The notes under the pieces: model-generated
Databases searched by the model: none
Seen by the model: only the letters and a program-made list of their open reading frames with translations
Told to the model about the DNA's origin: nothing
In this document: positions 55,144 through 63,749 of the stretch, in pieces
How positions within the stretch are numbered: the stretch's first letter is position 1
Layout of the letters: each line of letters starts with the position of its first letter
Made by a program: the position numbers and the translations under genes
Assembly (NCBI GenBank): GCA_024638655.1
Contig: JAHEJW010000004.1
Coordinates: 1 to 64,000, forward strand
Length of the DNA: 64,000 nt
Direction of reading: 5' to 3'
Origin: a bacterium
GTDB lineage: Bacteria; Actinomycetota; Acidimicrobiia; Spongiisociales; ZC4RG35

Positions 55144-55248
55144 CAGGAATCGCCAGAGTGCGGCGGCGCAGCATGGCGGCGGTTTGTGAGGCGCGATTCT
55201 CAGTGCGCTGTAGCGGGAGACAAATCTCCAACGTGATGCTTTCATCAC

Positions 55249-55321
55249 GCCGCGTTAGCTCAGTTGGTAGAGCAGCTGATTTGTAATCAGCAGGTCGTCG
55301 GTTCGACTCCGGCACGCGGCT
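55249..55321 (+). tRNA. tRNA-Thr (anticodon TGT)
   Basis: Acceptor GCCGCGT/ACGCGGC, D arm GCTCAGTTGGTAGAGC, anticodon stem GCTGA/TCAGC around TTTGTAA (anticodon TGT), T arm GTCGG-TTCGACT-CCGGC. Discriminator T, no encoded CCA. Confidence 0.95.
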
Positions 55322-55412
55322 CGAACAGTTTGTTTTCGGGCTCCACGTCGCGGCGGGACAGACATCTGTACGCTTCGGCGGTCGCGCCATCGCCAATGCA
55401 AAGGAGCGCGCC

Positions 55413-55742
55413 ATGCCCAAGTACGTCGTTTTCTTCTCGTATTCGAGCGCCGCGGTGAGAGGGATGATCGACCATCCCAGTGACCGGAGTGCTGCCGTAA
55501 AGGAACTTGCTGAATCTCTCGGGGGAAGCATCGAGAGCTTCTACTGGATGCAGGGGCAGCATGACGGATTCGTGATCGGTGAGTTCCCCGACAGTGTGAG
55601 CGGGGTGGCCATCGCGGCGGCAGTGGCAAGTACGGGAGCCATCTCCAGTATCGAGTCACACGAGATCTTCGACCACGGTCAGCAGGCCGAGATCGTAGAG
55701 AAGGCCAAGACCGCCCTCAGGGCCTATACCCCGCCCAACTAG
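55413..55742 (+). CDS. GYD domain protein
   Basis: A 109-residue alpha/beta protein related to GYD/DUF3303-type dimeric ferredoxin-like proteins: PKYVVFFSYSSAAVRGMIDH at the start, FYWMQGQHDGFVIGEFPDS, and a hydrophobic AIAAAVASTGAISSI helix. The usual GxYDxV loop appears as GQHDGFVI. Function is unknown in the family. AAGGAGC precedes the ATG, and a terminator follows. Confidence 0.8.
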   Translation: MPKYVVFFSYSSAAVRGMIDHPSDRSAAVKELAESLGGSIESFYWMQGQHDGFVIGEFPDSVSGVAIAAAVASTGAISSIESHEIFDHGQQAEIVEKAKTALRAYTPPN

Positions 55743-55750
55743 AGCCAGCA

Positions 55751-55783
55751 GCGTCGCGGGCACCCATCGCGACGCGTTCTTTT
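55751..55783 (+). terminator. Intrinsic terminator after the GYD gene
   Basis: 8-bp stem GCGTCGCG/CGCGACGC with a nine-base loop, then GTTCTTTT, eight bases after the stop. The rest of the gap to 55952 holds a TGACTAGTCA palindrome (55868-55877) and nothing else I can support. Confidence 0.85.
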
Positions 55784-55952
55784 GCCTTGTGATCGATCGA
55801 GGAACTGCTCGCCGCGTCCAACGCTCCGGCCACTCCAGCTTGTCCTAGACAGGTCGCTCAGCATTGATGACTAGTCACCCTGCGTCCTCTCGTATTGGCA
55901 CCCAAGGTTCGCCCGCGCTCCTGTCGATGTTTGTCGAAGGAGGGTGTTAGGA

Positions 55953-56159
55953 ATGAGAAATCGAAGGAAATCGGCCAAGAACTGTGATCACAGCGAAGCC
56001 GTGGTGTCTGTCACAGCCGGCATCCAGCGGACGGTCTGCTTGGGATGCAGCGCAGTGAGCATTCAGTACGACCACAGTGTGTGCACGACATGGCCTGACA
56101 GCGTTACCCGTGTTGCATTCTCCGAGGAGCCATTCCTGGTCGGCGCCGAGCGGCGCTGA
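55953..56159 (+). CDS. Small Cys/His-containing protein of unknown function
   Basis: A 68-residue protein with a basic N terminus (RNRRKSAKN), CDHSEAV, VCLGCSAV and a later HSVC, five or more potential metal ligands, so a small zinc-binding fold is likely. No family known. The start is supported by AAGGAGGG about ten bases before the ATG. It has no close partner; DUF3263 follows after 81 bases. Confidence 0.55.
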   Translation: MRNRRKSAKNCDHSEAVVSVTAGIQRTVCLGCSAVSIQYDHSVCTTWPDSVTRVAFSEEPFLVGAERR

Positions 56160-56226
56160 CCTGCCTCTTTCGGCACGATCAACCGGTGGGTGTTGGCAAA
56201 TGCCCTGACATTCGACGCCCCTCAAA

Positions 56227-56232
56227 TACTCT
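56227..56232 (+). promoter_or_regulatory. -10 box TACTCT before DUF3263
   Basis: TACTCT, then 8 bases, then the ATG at 56241; supports that start over earlier in-frame codons. Confidence 0.4.
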
Positions 56233-56240
56233 CTTGCCCG

Positions 56241-56471
56241 ATGCTGAACAGCGATGACAGGGCAATCCTCGACTTCGAGCGGGGATGGTGGCTCGAACCC
56301 GGACCAAAGGATCAGGCGATCGAGTGGTCGCTCGGTCTCCCGTCAGTCGTCTACTACGAGAGTCTTCGTCGTATCGTCTTCGACGGCGCAGCATCTTCAT
56401 ATGACCCGCTCACCGTCAAACGCGTGCGCTCGCTCATCGAGGTATTCGACGAAGGAGAACTGGCAGTCTGA
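56241..56471 (+). CDS. DUF3263 protein
   Basis: A 76-residue protein with the DUF3263 signature DDRAILDFERGWWLEPGPKD, LGLPSVVYYESLRRIV and a final YDPLTVKRVRSL. The helical composition and the YYESLRR segment suggest a small helix-turn-helix. This family sits next to LytR_C genes across Actinomycetota. ATG 56241 is preferred; TGATG overlaps the next start. Confidence 0.85.
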   Translation: MLNSDDRAILDFERGWWLEPGPKDQAIEWSLGLPSVVYYESLRRIVFDGAASSYDPLTVKRVRSLIEVFDEGELAV

Positions 56472-57028
56472 TGTCCAGCAAGGGAAAGCACGCTTCGGGC
56501 ACGTCCGGGGCCTTCTATCGGGATCTGGTGATAATGGTCCTGGGCATCCTGCTGGTTGGATCCGCGGTGTTCCTCATCCTCTATCTGGTGGCGGATGGGC
56601 CGGAGGCCGACCCAACCACCAGCGCCGGGGTCTCCAACTCGACCTCCACTACCGCCCTCGACACGACGTCGACGTCCCAATTGTCGACAACCACGAGTAC
56701 CACTCAGGCGACCACTTCTACGTCGACCACCGTGCCGGTCCGTGCGCCCGGCGAAGTGAGGGTCGTCGTCTTGAACTCCGTTGGCATCAACGGCGCTGCA
56801 GGGCGCATGACAGACCGGCTCGACGAGTCCGGATACCAGACTCTCTCCCCCGATGACTATGAGCCGGAGCAGGATCCCTCCCGTATCTGGTATCGCGAGG
56901 GATTCTCTGCGGAAGCGAACGTGCTTCTCGACCTCATCCCGGGTGCGTTGGTCGAGGCATTGCCCGACGAGAGCCTTGGAGAAGGCGCGGACATCCTCAT
57001 GGTTCTCGGGACCGGCTACCAGGAATGA
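56471..57028 (+). CDS. LytR C-terminal domain protein, membrane-anchored
   Basis: A 185-residue protein with one N-terminal membrane helix (LVIMVLGILLVGSAVFLILYLV), a long Ser/Thr linker (about residues 48-88), and an exported LytR_C domain (VRVVVLNSVGINGAAGRMTDRL, ADILMVLGTGYQE). The LytR_C fold accompanies cell-wall ligases but has no catalytic function known alone. ATG overlaps the DUF3263 stop, and its stop overlaps the following gene. Confidence 0.88.
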   Translation: MSSKGKHASGTSGAFYRDLVIMVLGILLVGSAVFLILYLVADGPEADPTTSAGVSNSTSTTALDTTSTSQLSTTTSTTQATTSTSTTVPVRAPGEVRVVVLNSVGINGAAGRMTDRLDESGYQTLSPDDYEPEQDPSRIWYREGFSAEANVLLDLIPGALVEALPDESLGEGADILMVLGTGYQE

Positions 57029-57882
57029 CCCGGCGGGCCTCCGGGCCCTCACGGTGGGTGCCGCGCATATGGATCCTGCCGGCGCTGATCTTCACGGCCA
57101 TCTTGGGACTCACTGCGGCGGACGTCTTCAGCCGATCATTGGTGTTGGATCTCGTCGCATGGTGGCCGGTTTGGCTCGGCCTAATAGTTCTTGTAGCCCT
57201 GTTTGGACGTCTTCGGCTGGGGCGCCTCAAACTCGGGGGCCTGGCATCGATCCTGGTCGCCGCTGTGCTGGTGACCTTCACCGCGGGTCACGTCGTGGGA
57301 TGGCCCCTCAACCCCTCGGCGACCCGCTATCTCGTCGGGCCCGAGGCGGCAGGCGTCGAGGCGGCCGACTTGACCGCGGTCGTGGCGGGAGAGCTTCGCG
57401 TCGCAAGCGGTTCCGCCTTTCTCTACGAGGTCGATCCCCTGGGTCGAGGTGGGAGTGTCGGCCTCCCCTCGGCTGTGGAGCGGTCGATTGGTGACATGAT
57501 CTCAGTTGTGCTAGAGGCACCCTCCGATCCGGGTTTCGATACCTCTGCCGGTTGGGCGGTCTCGCTGTCCGAATCCCCTAGATGGGCGCTGACCCTGGGC
57601 GGGGACGTCGATCTCGACCTGACCGGCATGTCGGTGGAGAGCCTCGGTGTCGACGGCTCCGGGTCGATCCGTCTGGGCGCCGCAGACGACATGGTTCTGG
57701 TCGATGTGGCTGGCGCGTTCAGCATCGACGTTCCAGTCGGTGTCGCCGTCAGGGTCGTCGGTGACGCTCAGGTGCCGGCATCGTGGACAGAGACATCCGA
57801 TGGCTGGAGGTCGCCTGATGATGGCTTCGGCTGGGTGATCACCGTGCCTCCTGGGAGCGCCGTGTCCATCGCCCAAAGCTGA
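57025..57882 (+). CDS. LiaF/DUF-like membrane protein with exported beta domain
   Basis: A 285-residue protein: three or four N-terminal hydrophobic helices (to about residue 95, including VWLGLIVLVALFGRLRLGR), then an exported all-beta region rich in G, D and V with periodic strands (LTLGGDVDLDLTGMSVESLG, GSIRLGAADDMVLVDVAG). The architecture resembles LiaF-TM/LiaF-C or DUF4097-like envelope sensors, but key motifs are not certain. It is coupled to the LytR_C gene by ATGA. Confidence 0.6.
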   Translation: MTRRASGPSRWVPRIWILPALIFTAILGLTAADVFSRSLVLDLVAWWPVWLGLIVLVALFGRLRLGRLKLGGLASILVAAVLVTFTAGHVVGWPLNPSATRYLVGPEAAGVEAADLTAVVAGELRVASGSAFLYEVDPLGRGGSVGLPSAVERSIGDMISVVLEAPSDPGFDTSAGWAVSLSESPRWALTLGGDVDLDLTGMSVESLGVDGSGSIRLGAADDMVLVDVAGAFSIDVPVGVAVRVVGDAQVPASWTETSDGWRSPDDGFGWVITVPPGSAVSIAQS

Positions 57883-57910
57883 AATCAGGGGTAGTTACAC
57901 TCCCGCGATA

Positions 57911-59143
57911 GTGTCAACCGACCGGCTGAGAACGACTGCGATGATCGTCTGGATCACGGTCGGGGTGATCGCTCTTGGGTATGTGCTCCTCCGTGTTGCA
58001 GAGTCGATCAGGGTCATATGGCTCCCGGTTGTTTTCGCTGCAGGTCTCGTCTTTCTGCTGGAGCCGGCGGTCAAAGCGTTTGAGCGACTCCGCCTGCCCC
58101 GGCCGGTCGGTGCCATCCTTGCGCTGCTCGGGCTGATCGCACTCATCGTGGCGACCGTCGCCCTCATTTTCCCAACGATCCAGGAACAGGCCCTCGAGTT
58201 CGCCGAACAGCTCCCTGACCTGTACACGAGTGTTCTCGAGTGGCTTCGGGAGAACGGTCGGCGCGTCGGCATCGACGTCGACGAGGTTCTGAGCCAGCAG
58301 GCGATCGAGGAGTGGGTGAACGATCCGGCGAATCAGGAGACGATCCAGCAACTCCTGGTCGGTTTTGGCGCGGGGGCGGGCCAGGTCATACGAGGTGTCA
58401 CCGAGGCTGTCGCCGTGCTCGGTCTCGCGCCAGTGCTGGCGCTCTATTTGCTGATCGACCTCAAGCGGTTCAAAGCGACCTCGATCGAGTTGACACCGCC
58501 GAAGTATCGAGACGAGGTCAGCTACGTCGGGGGAGAGGTGGGGGGAGCACTCGGCTCCTTCGTGCGTGGCCAGCTGCTCGTGGCCGTCATCGTCGGGATC
58601 GCCTCCAGCTTCGGCATGTGGGCGATAGACCTCCCGTTCTGGTTGATCATCGGGATTCTCGCCGGTCTCCTCAACCTGATTCCCTTCCTGGGCCCGGTCG
58701 TGGGCGGAGCTCTCGCTGCGCTCGTCGCTCTGCTCAATAGCGACCCACTGCAAGCGGTCTCGGCAGTGGTGATCTTCACGATCATCCAGCAAATCGACAA
58801 TCACATCATCACACCGATGATCCAGAGGACCAGAGTGAATCTCTCGCCTCTCGTGATCGTGTTGGCTCTGGTGATCGGCGGCGCCGTGGCCGGGCTGCTC
58901 GGCGTTGTCGTCGCCGTCCCCTTGACGGCGGCGATTCGAATACTCGTCGGCCATCTCTGGCGGACCCGGATGCTGGGACAGTCGTGGCGTGAGGCCAGCG
59001 ATGCAATGATCGAGGTGACCGAGCCTCCCGAGCGGCTGGCTCGGATCAGCCGACGAACCCCTCAGCAATCTCGTCTATTCGACACCCAGGAGCTCACGGC
59101 GGTCGGCAGGAACGAGGAGGGAAGCGCTCCGGGTCAACCCTGA
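57911..59143 (+). CDS. AI-2E family transporter (UPF0118)
   Basis: A 410-residue membrane protein with about eight helices and the family motifs LPRPVGAILALLG, WAIDLPFWLIIGILAGLLNLIPFLGP and IIQQIDNHIITPMIQ. Members export small molecules or sodium; a link to AI-2 is not shown here. TACACT at 57896-57901 lies nine bases before GTG. Converges with livF, 28 bases apart. Confidence 0.88.
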   Translation: MSTDRLRTTAMIVWITVGVIALGYVLLRVAESIRVIWLPVVFAAGLVFLLEPAVKAFERLRLPRPVGAILALLGLIALIVATVALIFPTIQEQALEFAEQLPDLYTSVLEWLRENGRRVGIDVDEVLSQQAIEEWVNDPANQETIQQLLVGFGAGAGQVIRGVTEAVAVLGLAPVLALYLLIDLKRFKATSIELTPPKYRDEVSYVGGEVGGALGSFVRGQLLVAVIVGIASSFGMWAIDLPFWLIIGILAGLLNLIPFLGPVVGGALAALVALLNSDPLQAVSAVVIFTIIQQIDNHIITPMIQRTRVNLSPLVIVLALVIGGAVAGLLGVVVAVPLTAAIRILVGHLWRTRMLGQSWREASDAMIEVTEPPERLARISRRTPQQSRLFDTQELTAVGRNEEGSAPGQP

Positions 59144-59171
59144 GCGGACGGGTGAATCACCGCAGAATCAA

Positions 59172-59906
59172 TCAGGCCTCGCCGAGATACGCGGAGCGCA
59201 TCTGGGGGTTGTTCAGGAGCCCCTGGGCCGTGTCCGACAGGACGATTTGGCCGGTTTGGAGAACGTAGCCGCGGTCGGCGATCGAGAGTGCCATGTTGGC
59301 GTTCTGTTCCACCATGAAGACGGTGGTGCCCGCCCGATTGATCTGATCGATGATGTCGAAGTTCTGGGCCACGAGCACCGGGGCGAGCCCCATCGACGGC
59401 TCATCCATCAGCAACACCTTGGGCTTCGCCATCAGGGCGCGGCCCACGGCCACCATTTGTTGTTCTCCCCCGGACAGAGTCCCTGCCTTCTGGCTCAAAC
59501 GTTCCTTCACCCGCGGGAACAACTCGAAGATGTGCTCCAGGTCGGCCTCGAAGTTCTCCTCGTCGTCGCGCAGGTAGGTCCCGATCTCGAGGTTCTCCTT
59601 GACCGTCATTCGCTTGAATAGACGCCGGTTCTCCGGAACCATCGAAATGCCGGCCTTGACCCGCTCGGCGGTGGTCCACCCGTTGACCGGCTGTCCGTCT
59701 ATGTAGACCATGCCTCGGGTGGGTTCGACCATGCCGAGGATCGCCTTCAGCGTGGTCGTCTTGCCAGAGGCGTTGCCACCGAGCAGGCAGACCATCTCAC
59801 CTTCGTAGATCTCGAGGTCGACGTCCTTGAGGATGTGGGCCGCTCCGTAGTGGGTGTCCACTCCCTTGAATGCCAGCGCCGGTGTGCGTCCGTCCTGCTC
59901 GCTCAC
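59172..59906 (-). CDS. livF: Branched-chain amino-acid type ABC transporter ATPase LivF
   Basis: A 244-residue ATPase with GGNASGKTTTLKAILG (the usual N in GxNGAGK changed to NASGK), LSGGEQQMVAVGRALM and LMDEPSMGLAPVLV. The last gene of the liv operon; its start overlaps livG by four bases. Substrates of such systems range from leucine to urea or amides and cannot be read from the ATPase. Confidence 0.92.
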   Translation of the reverse strand: MSEQDGRTPALAFKGVDTHYGAAHILKDVDLEIYEGEMVCLLGGNASGKTTTLKAILGMVEPTRGMVYIDGQPVNGWTTAERVKAGISMVPENRRLFKRMTVKENLEIGTYLRDDEENFEADLEHIFELFPRVKERLSQKAGTLSGGEQQMVAVGRALMAKPKVLLMDEPSMGLAPVLVAQNFDIIDQINRAGTTVFMVEQNANMALSIADRGYVLQTGQIVLSDTAQGLLNNPQMRSAYLGEA

Positions 59907-60694
59907 TTCGCTCCCTCGAGGTCGGCGGGACGACCCAGATATGCCTCGATCACGTCTTCGTTGGTGGATACCTCTTGGTAGCTGCCCTCCGCGATCTTGA
60001 CGCCGTGATCCAGCACCACCACCCGGTCGGACACGCCTTGAACCACCTTCATGTCGTGCTCGATGACCACGATGGTGAAACCACGCTCGTCGCGGAGCTT
60101 GCCTATCAACTCGGTCAACTCGATCGTCTCCCGAGGGTTCATGCCCGCAGTCGGCTCGTCGAGGAGCAGCACCCGCGGCTCCGTCGCCATCGCCCGGGCG
60201 ATCTCGAGGCGTCGCCGGTTGGCATAGGAGAGCACGAATGCTGGCTGATCGAAGCGATACCCGACCAGACGTGTCCCGAAGAATCCGAGCACGTCTTTGG
60301 CTTTCTTCTCGATCATCATCTCTTCACGACGAAACTTCGGTGTCCTCAGCACTGCAGCGAAGATGCCGCTGCTGGTTCGGCAGTGTTGGCCGACCATGGC
60401 GTTTTCCAGCACAGTCAGATTTGGAAAGAGCCTGACGTTTTGGAAAGTGCGGGCAATTCCCGCCTTGGTGATTTGGGACGGTGTATGCCCGGAGATGTCG
60501 AGACCGTCGAAGAGGATCTGCCCGGCGTCGGGCTCGAATATCCCCGATATGACGTTGAAGAATGAGGTCTTCCCCGCACCATTGGGTCCTATGACGGAGA
60601 CGATCTCGCCTTCTTCTATTTCGAAGTCGAGGTCCTGAATCGCATGGACGCCGCCGAAGGTCTTGTTCAGCCCGCGGGTCTCGAGGAGCGGCAT
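59903..60694 (-). CDS. livG: Branched-chain amino-acid type ABC transporter ATPase LivG
   Basis: A 263-residue ATPase with GPNGAGKTSFFNVISG, a LivG-type signature YANRRRLEIARAMATEPRV (LSxGxx replaced by LSYANRRR), and LLLDEPTAGMNP. Overlaps livM by one base and livF by four, so all four genes are one transcript. Confidence 0.92.
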   Translation of the reverse strand: MPLLETRGLNKTFGGVHAIQDLDFEIEEGEIVSVIGPNGAGKTSFFNVISGIFEPDAGQILFDGLDISGHTPSQITKAGIARTFQNVRLFPNLTVLENAMVGQHCRTSSGIFAAVLRTPKFRREEMMIEKKAKDVLGFFGTRLVGYRFDQPAFVLSYANRRRLEIARAMATEPRVLLLDEPTAGMNPRETIELTELIGKLRDERGFTIVVIEHDMKVVQGVSDRVVVLDHGVKIAEGSYQEVSTNEDVIEAYLGRPADLEGAK

Positions 60695-62523
60695 CAGGCC
60701 TGACCTCCTGGCTCCGCCACCGAGGGACCGGGGCTTTGGGGCTCATCCCCCTCGCCTTTGTCCAACCAGGCATCCTGGAGGAACTCGTCCTGGTGGAGCT
60801 CTCGTTGTCGTCTGACCGACGGGAGCAGACCTTCCGGTCTCTTCAACATCATGTAGACGAGTAGAGCGCCATAGATGAGCAGTTTGAACTCCCCGAACTC
60901 TTGCAGGAGACCCGGCTGGTTTGGTCCTCCCAAGATCCCGATCAAGACCAGTGCTCCGACGACGACGCCGGGCAGGCTCCCCATGCCTCCGACGATCACG
61001 ATGACGAGGATGATGATCGAAACGAGGATCTGGAAGGAGTTGGTGAAGACGGTCCCCACCTTGGCGGCGAACAGCGCGCCTGCGAAAGAGGCTATGACCG
61101 CTCCCGTGACGAAGGCGAGAAGCTTGGCTTTGACGGTATCGACTCCGACGGCCTCAGCAACATCTTCGTCTTCTCTCAATGCTGCCCAAGCCCTGCCTAT
61201 CCGGCTGTCCTCGAGTCGCCATGACACGTAGACCGCGATGAAGACGAATACGAGCACTGCGTAGATCATCAGCTCGGGACTGGTGGCGTTGACCTGCGTT
61301 CCAGCGACCGGGATGCCCGGGATGCTGCGGATTCCCTGGGCTCCGCCGAAGTACGGGGAAAGCCAGTCGGAGAGGAGGAGGATACGAACTATCTCCCCGA
61401 AGCCGAGCGTGACGATCGCCAGGTAGTCGCCGCGCATGCGAAGAACAGGGGTTCCAACCATGAGCCCGGCGAGTACCGCTGCGACGACAACGGCAGGAAA
61501 GGCGAACCACCAGCTCAGCACGGGGTCCCATGTCGGGGACAGGGGCGAGGTCAGGACGCCGGTCGTATAGGCGCCGACCGCGAAGAAGGCGACGTACCCG
61601 AGGTCGAGAAGCCCGGCAAAGCCGAGGACAACGTTGAGCCCAAGTGCCATGAGCGCAAAAAGGCCGACGTTGGTGAGCAGCTCGTTCATGATCCCGCCCA
61701 GGAACTGGGGAAGGACTACGAACGCGAGGATTGCGATGATCGCCAGGACGATCGTTGTCCGACGGCGCACGCTGACGTCTGCAGATTGCGAGAGGCGCTT
61801 CTTGATGATCGGGTCCCGTTGCCTCAAGTAGTAGGAGACGCCTGCGACTACGAGCGCCACCACGATGGACGAGGTGATCGTGAGTGCACCTGCGGGCGAG
61901 TAGAGGAAGTCGGTTATCGCGGGGATCTCGTCGAAGAGATCGTCGACCAAGGGCTCGAACATCGACAGCACCGGAATCGACGCACCCGCGAGCAGCAACG
62001 GCCTCCGAATCCGCTCCGGGATCCAAGCGAAAGCCGCTCCGGCCCCCGCCGCCACCGCCGAAATCGCTGGTAGGACGATGAAGCCGGAAGCAACGCTGTA
62101 TTCGAGGGTGAGGAGGCGAACCATCTGAGGGCCGAGCTTGGGGAAGGTGCCTCTCAGATCGGGAAACAGGTCCACGAGGAGTGCGAACAGGGCAACGACG
62201 ACGCCGGCGATGGCACCAGCGATGGCAGCCTTGGCGATGTCCAGTGTCGAGAGAGGCTCGGTTTCTATCCCTTCGATCGCCACTCTCTTGGAGAAGGAAG
62301 CTCCGGCAACGGCGGGAATGGCGAACAGGACCAGATAGCTCAGGCTCAGGATTGGATCGATGATCTCTTTGTCGTTGAACGTCTGGAACATCCCGATGGC
62401 GGCCGTGTAGACCATGACTCCACCAGCCAGAACTCCCACTCGTAACACTCGACGCATCACTGCCCGGTCGACGGGGGAGCGCTCGCTGGCCGTCCGGGGA
62501 GGGGAGGTGGTGACGGTGGTCAT
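60694..62523 (-). CDS. livM: Branched-chain amino-acid type ABC permease LivM with long N-terminal extension
   Basis: A 609-residue permease. Residues about 255-580 are the ordinary LivM core (GLNVVLGFAGLLDLGYVAFF, RMRGDYLAIVTLGFGEIVR, EDEDVAEAVGVDTVKAKLLA). The first 250 residues add about six hydrophobic segments (e.g. GVLAGGVMVYTAAIGMF, AIAGAIAGVVVALFALLVDL), making a protein almost twice the usual length (300-420). The start is ATG 62523, overlapping livH by four bases. Confidence 0.88.
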   Translation of the reverse strand: MTTVTTSPPRTASERSPVDRAVMRRVLRVGVLAGGVMVYTAAIGMFQTFNDKEIIDPILSLSYLVLFAIPAVAGASFSKRVAIEGIETEPLSTLDIAKAAIAGAIAGVVVALFALLVDLFPDLRGTFPKLGPQMVRLLTLEYSVASGFIVLPAISAVAAGAGAAFAWIPERIRRPLLLAGASIPVLSMFEPLVDDLFDEIPAITDFLYSPAGALTITSSIVVALVVAGVSYYLRQRDPIIKKRLSQSADVSVRRRTTIVLAIIAILAFVVLPQFLGGIMNELLTNVGLFALMALGLNVVLGFAGLLDLGYVAFFAVGAYTTGVLTSPLSPTWDPVLSWWFAFPAVVVAAVLAGLMVGTPVLRMRGDYLAIVTLGFGEIVRILLLSDWLSPYFGGAQGIRSIPGIPVAGTQVNATSPELMIYAVLVFVFIAVYVSWRLEDSRIGRAWAALREDEDVAEAVGVDTVKAKLLAFVTGAVIASFAGALFAAKVGTVFTNSFQILVSIIILVIVIVGGMGSLPGVVVGALVLIGILGGPNQPGLLQEFGEFKLLIYGALLVYMMLKRPEGLLPSVRRQRELHQDEFLQDAWLDKGEGDEPQSPGPSVAEPGGQA

Positions 62524-63644
62524 ACCCGGTCTTCCGAGCCGAGGCGCTCACCGAAGAGGCCGCTGGGCCTGAAGATCAGAACCAAGACCAAGGCTATGAA
62601 TGCAACTGCATCTTTCAGTTGGGACACTCCAGGGATCCCGAGACCGCCGAGAATGAGAAGGGGGCCCACTCCTTCGAACAGACCCAGCAAAACCCCTCCG
62701 CCCATGGCCCCGGCGATGTTCCCGATGCCACCGAGCACGGCCGCTGTGAAAGCCTTGACCCCAGGAAGGAACCCGGCGAAGAAGTTGACGGACCTGAACA
62801 GCAGGGACCACATCATTGCCGCCACACCGGCCATGGCACCGCCGACTGCGAAGACCAGCACGATCGTACGGTCGACATTGATACCCATGAGGCCGGCGAT
62901 TTCCTTGTCCTCGGCCACGGCGCGCATCGCCCTACCCGACCTGGTTCGGGTTACGAAATACCAGAGCCCGATCATCGAGAGGATCGCGATGATGATGACG
63001 GTCAACTGCGTCGAGCGGACATCGATGCCGAAGATGTTGACGCTGCCTGCGATCACCTCCGGCGGCGGCGGATAAGTGTTGAACCCCACCCCGAACAGGC
63101 CGCCGAATGTGTACTGGAGGAAGAAAGACATTCCGATCGAGGTGATCAGAGGTATTAGACGTGGAGCGCCTCGAAGAGGTTTGTAGGCGATTCTCTCGAC
63201 GAGCACCGCCACGAGAGTGGAGGTGATCATCGCCACGATGAGGACCAGGAACATCGCCAGGAAGGGGTTGGAAGTCCACACTCCGTTCTCGAACAGCCAG
63301 TTGGCTGCGATGAAGCCAACCATCGTCCCGGACATGAAGACCTCGCCGTGGGCGAAATTGATGAATCCGAGGACTCCGTAGACCATGGAGTATCCCAGGG
63401 CAAGCAGGCCATACATCGCGCCCTGGGCGAGGCTGGAGACGATCAGGTCTCGCCAGCCCTGTGCAGTGAGCCCTTCACCGGCCACGAACTTCGAGATCGA
63501 CCCGAAGAGGCCGAAGACGATGACGATGATCGCGGCGATCCGAATCCCCCACAGGAAGAGGTCGATCCAGCTGATTCTGAGGGCTTTGCGCTCCCGCTCC
63601 TCTGGAGCCTCCGGCGGCGCCGGTCTCTCGTCTATGGCTGTCAT
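62520..63644 (-). CDS. livH: Branched-chain amino-acid type ABC permease LivH
   Basis: A 374-residue permease. A hydrophilic N terminus (about 25 residues) and an extra helix precede the LivH core (GAMYGLLALGYSMVYGVLGFINFAHGE, TSIGMSFFLQYTFGG, AVAEDKEIAGLMGINVDRTI, FTAAVLGGIGNIAGAM). GGAG lies just before the ATG. The TATAAA at 63680-63675, after a stem-loop, may add a second promoter. Confidence 0.92.
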   Translation of the reverse strand: MTAIDERPAPPEAPEERERKALRISWIDLFLWGIRIAAIIVIVFGLFGSISKFVAGEGLTAQGWRDLIVSSLAQGAMYGLLALGYSMVYGVLGFINFAHGEVFMSGTMVGFIAANWLFENGVWTSNPFLAMFLVLIVAMITSTLVAVLVERIAYKPLRGAPRLIPLITSIGMSFFLQYTFGGLFGVGFNTYPPPPEVIAGSVNIFGIDVRSTQLTVIIIAILSMIGLWYFVTRTRSGRAMRAVAEDKEIAGLMGINVDRTIVLVFAVGGAMAGVAAMMWSLLFRSVNFFAGFLPGVKAFTAAVLGGIGNIAGAMGGGVLLGLFEGVGPLLILGGLGIPGVSQLKDAVAFIALVLVLIFRPSGLFGERLGSEDRV

Positions 63645-63674
63645 TGCTCCCTGTGACCCGGTGTGTGGGTGATC

Positions 63675-63680
63675 TTTATA
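63675..63680 (-). promoter_or_regulatory. Possible internal -10 TATAAA before livH
   Basis: On the minus strand TATAAA follows directly after the stem-loop and lies about 30 bases before the livH ATG. The -35 would fall within the stem. It could feed extra transcript of the permease and ATPase genes. Confidence 0.35.
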
Positions 63681-63682
63681 GC

Positions 63683-63718
63683 AGCGAGGGCCCGGCAGTG
63701 GTCTGCCGGGCCCTCGCT
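63683..63718 (-). terminator. Stem-loop between livK and livH
   Basis: A perfect 16-bp stem, AGCGAGGGCCCGGCAG against its complement, with a four-base loop. Without a T tract it is more likely a processing or partial-termination element that raises the binding protein over the permeases. Confidence 0.65.
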
Positions 63719-63749
63719 AGTTGCTCGTTTCTGCTTGTGAGCTATGCCT

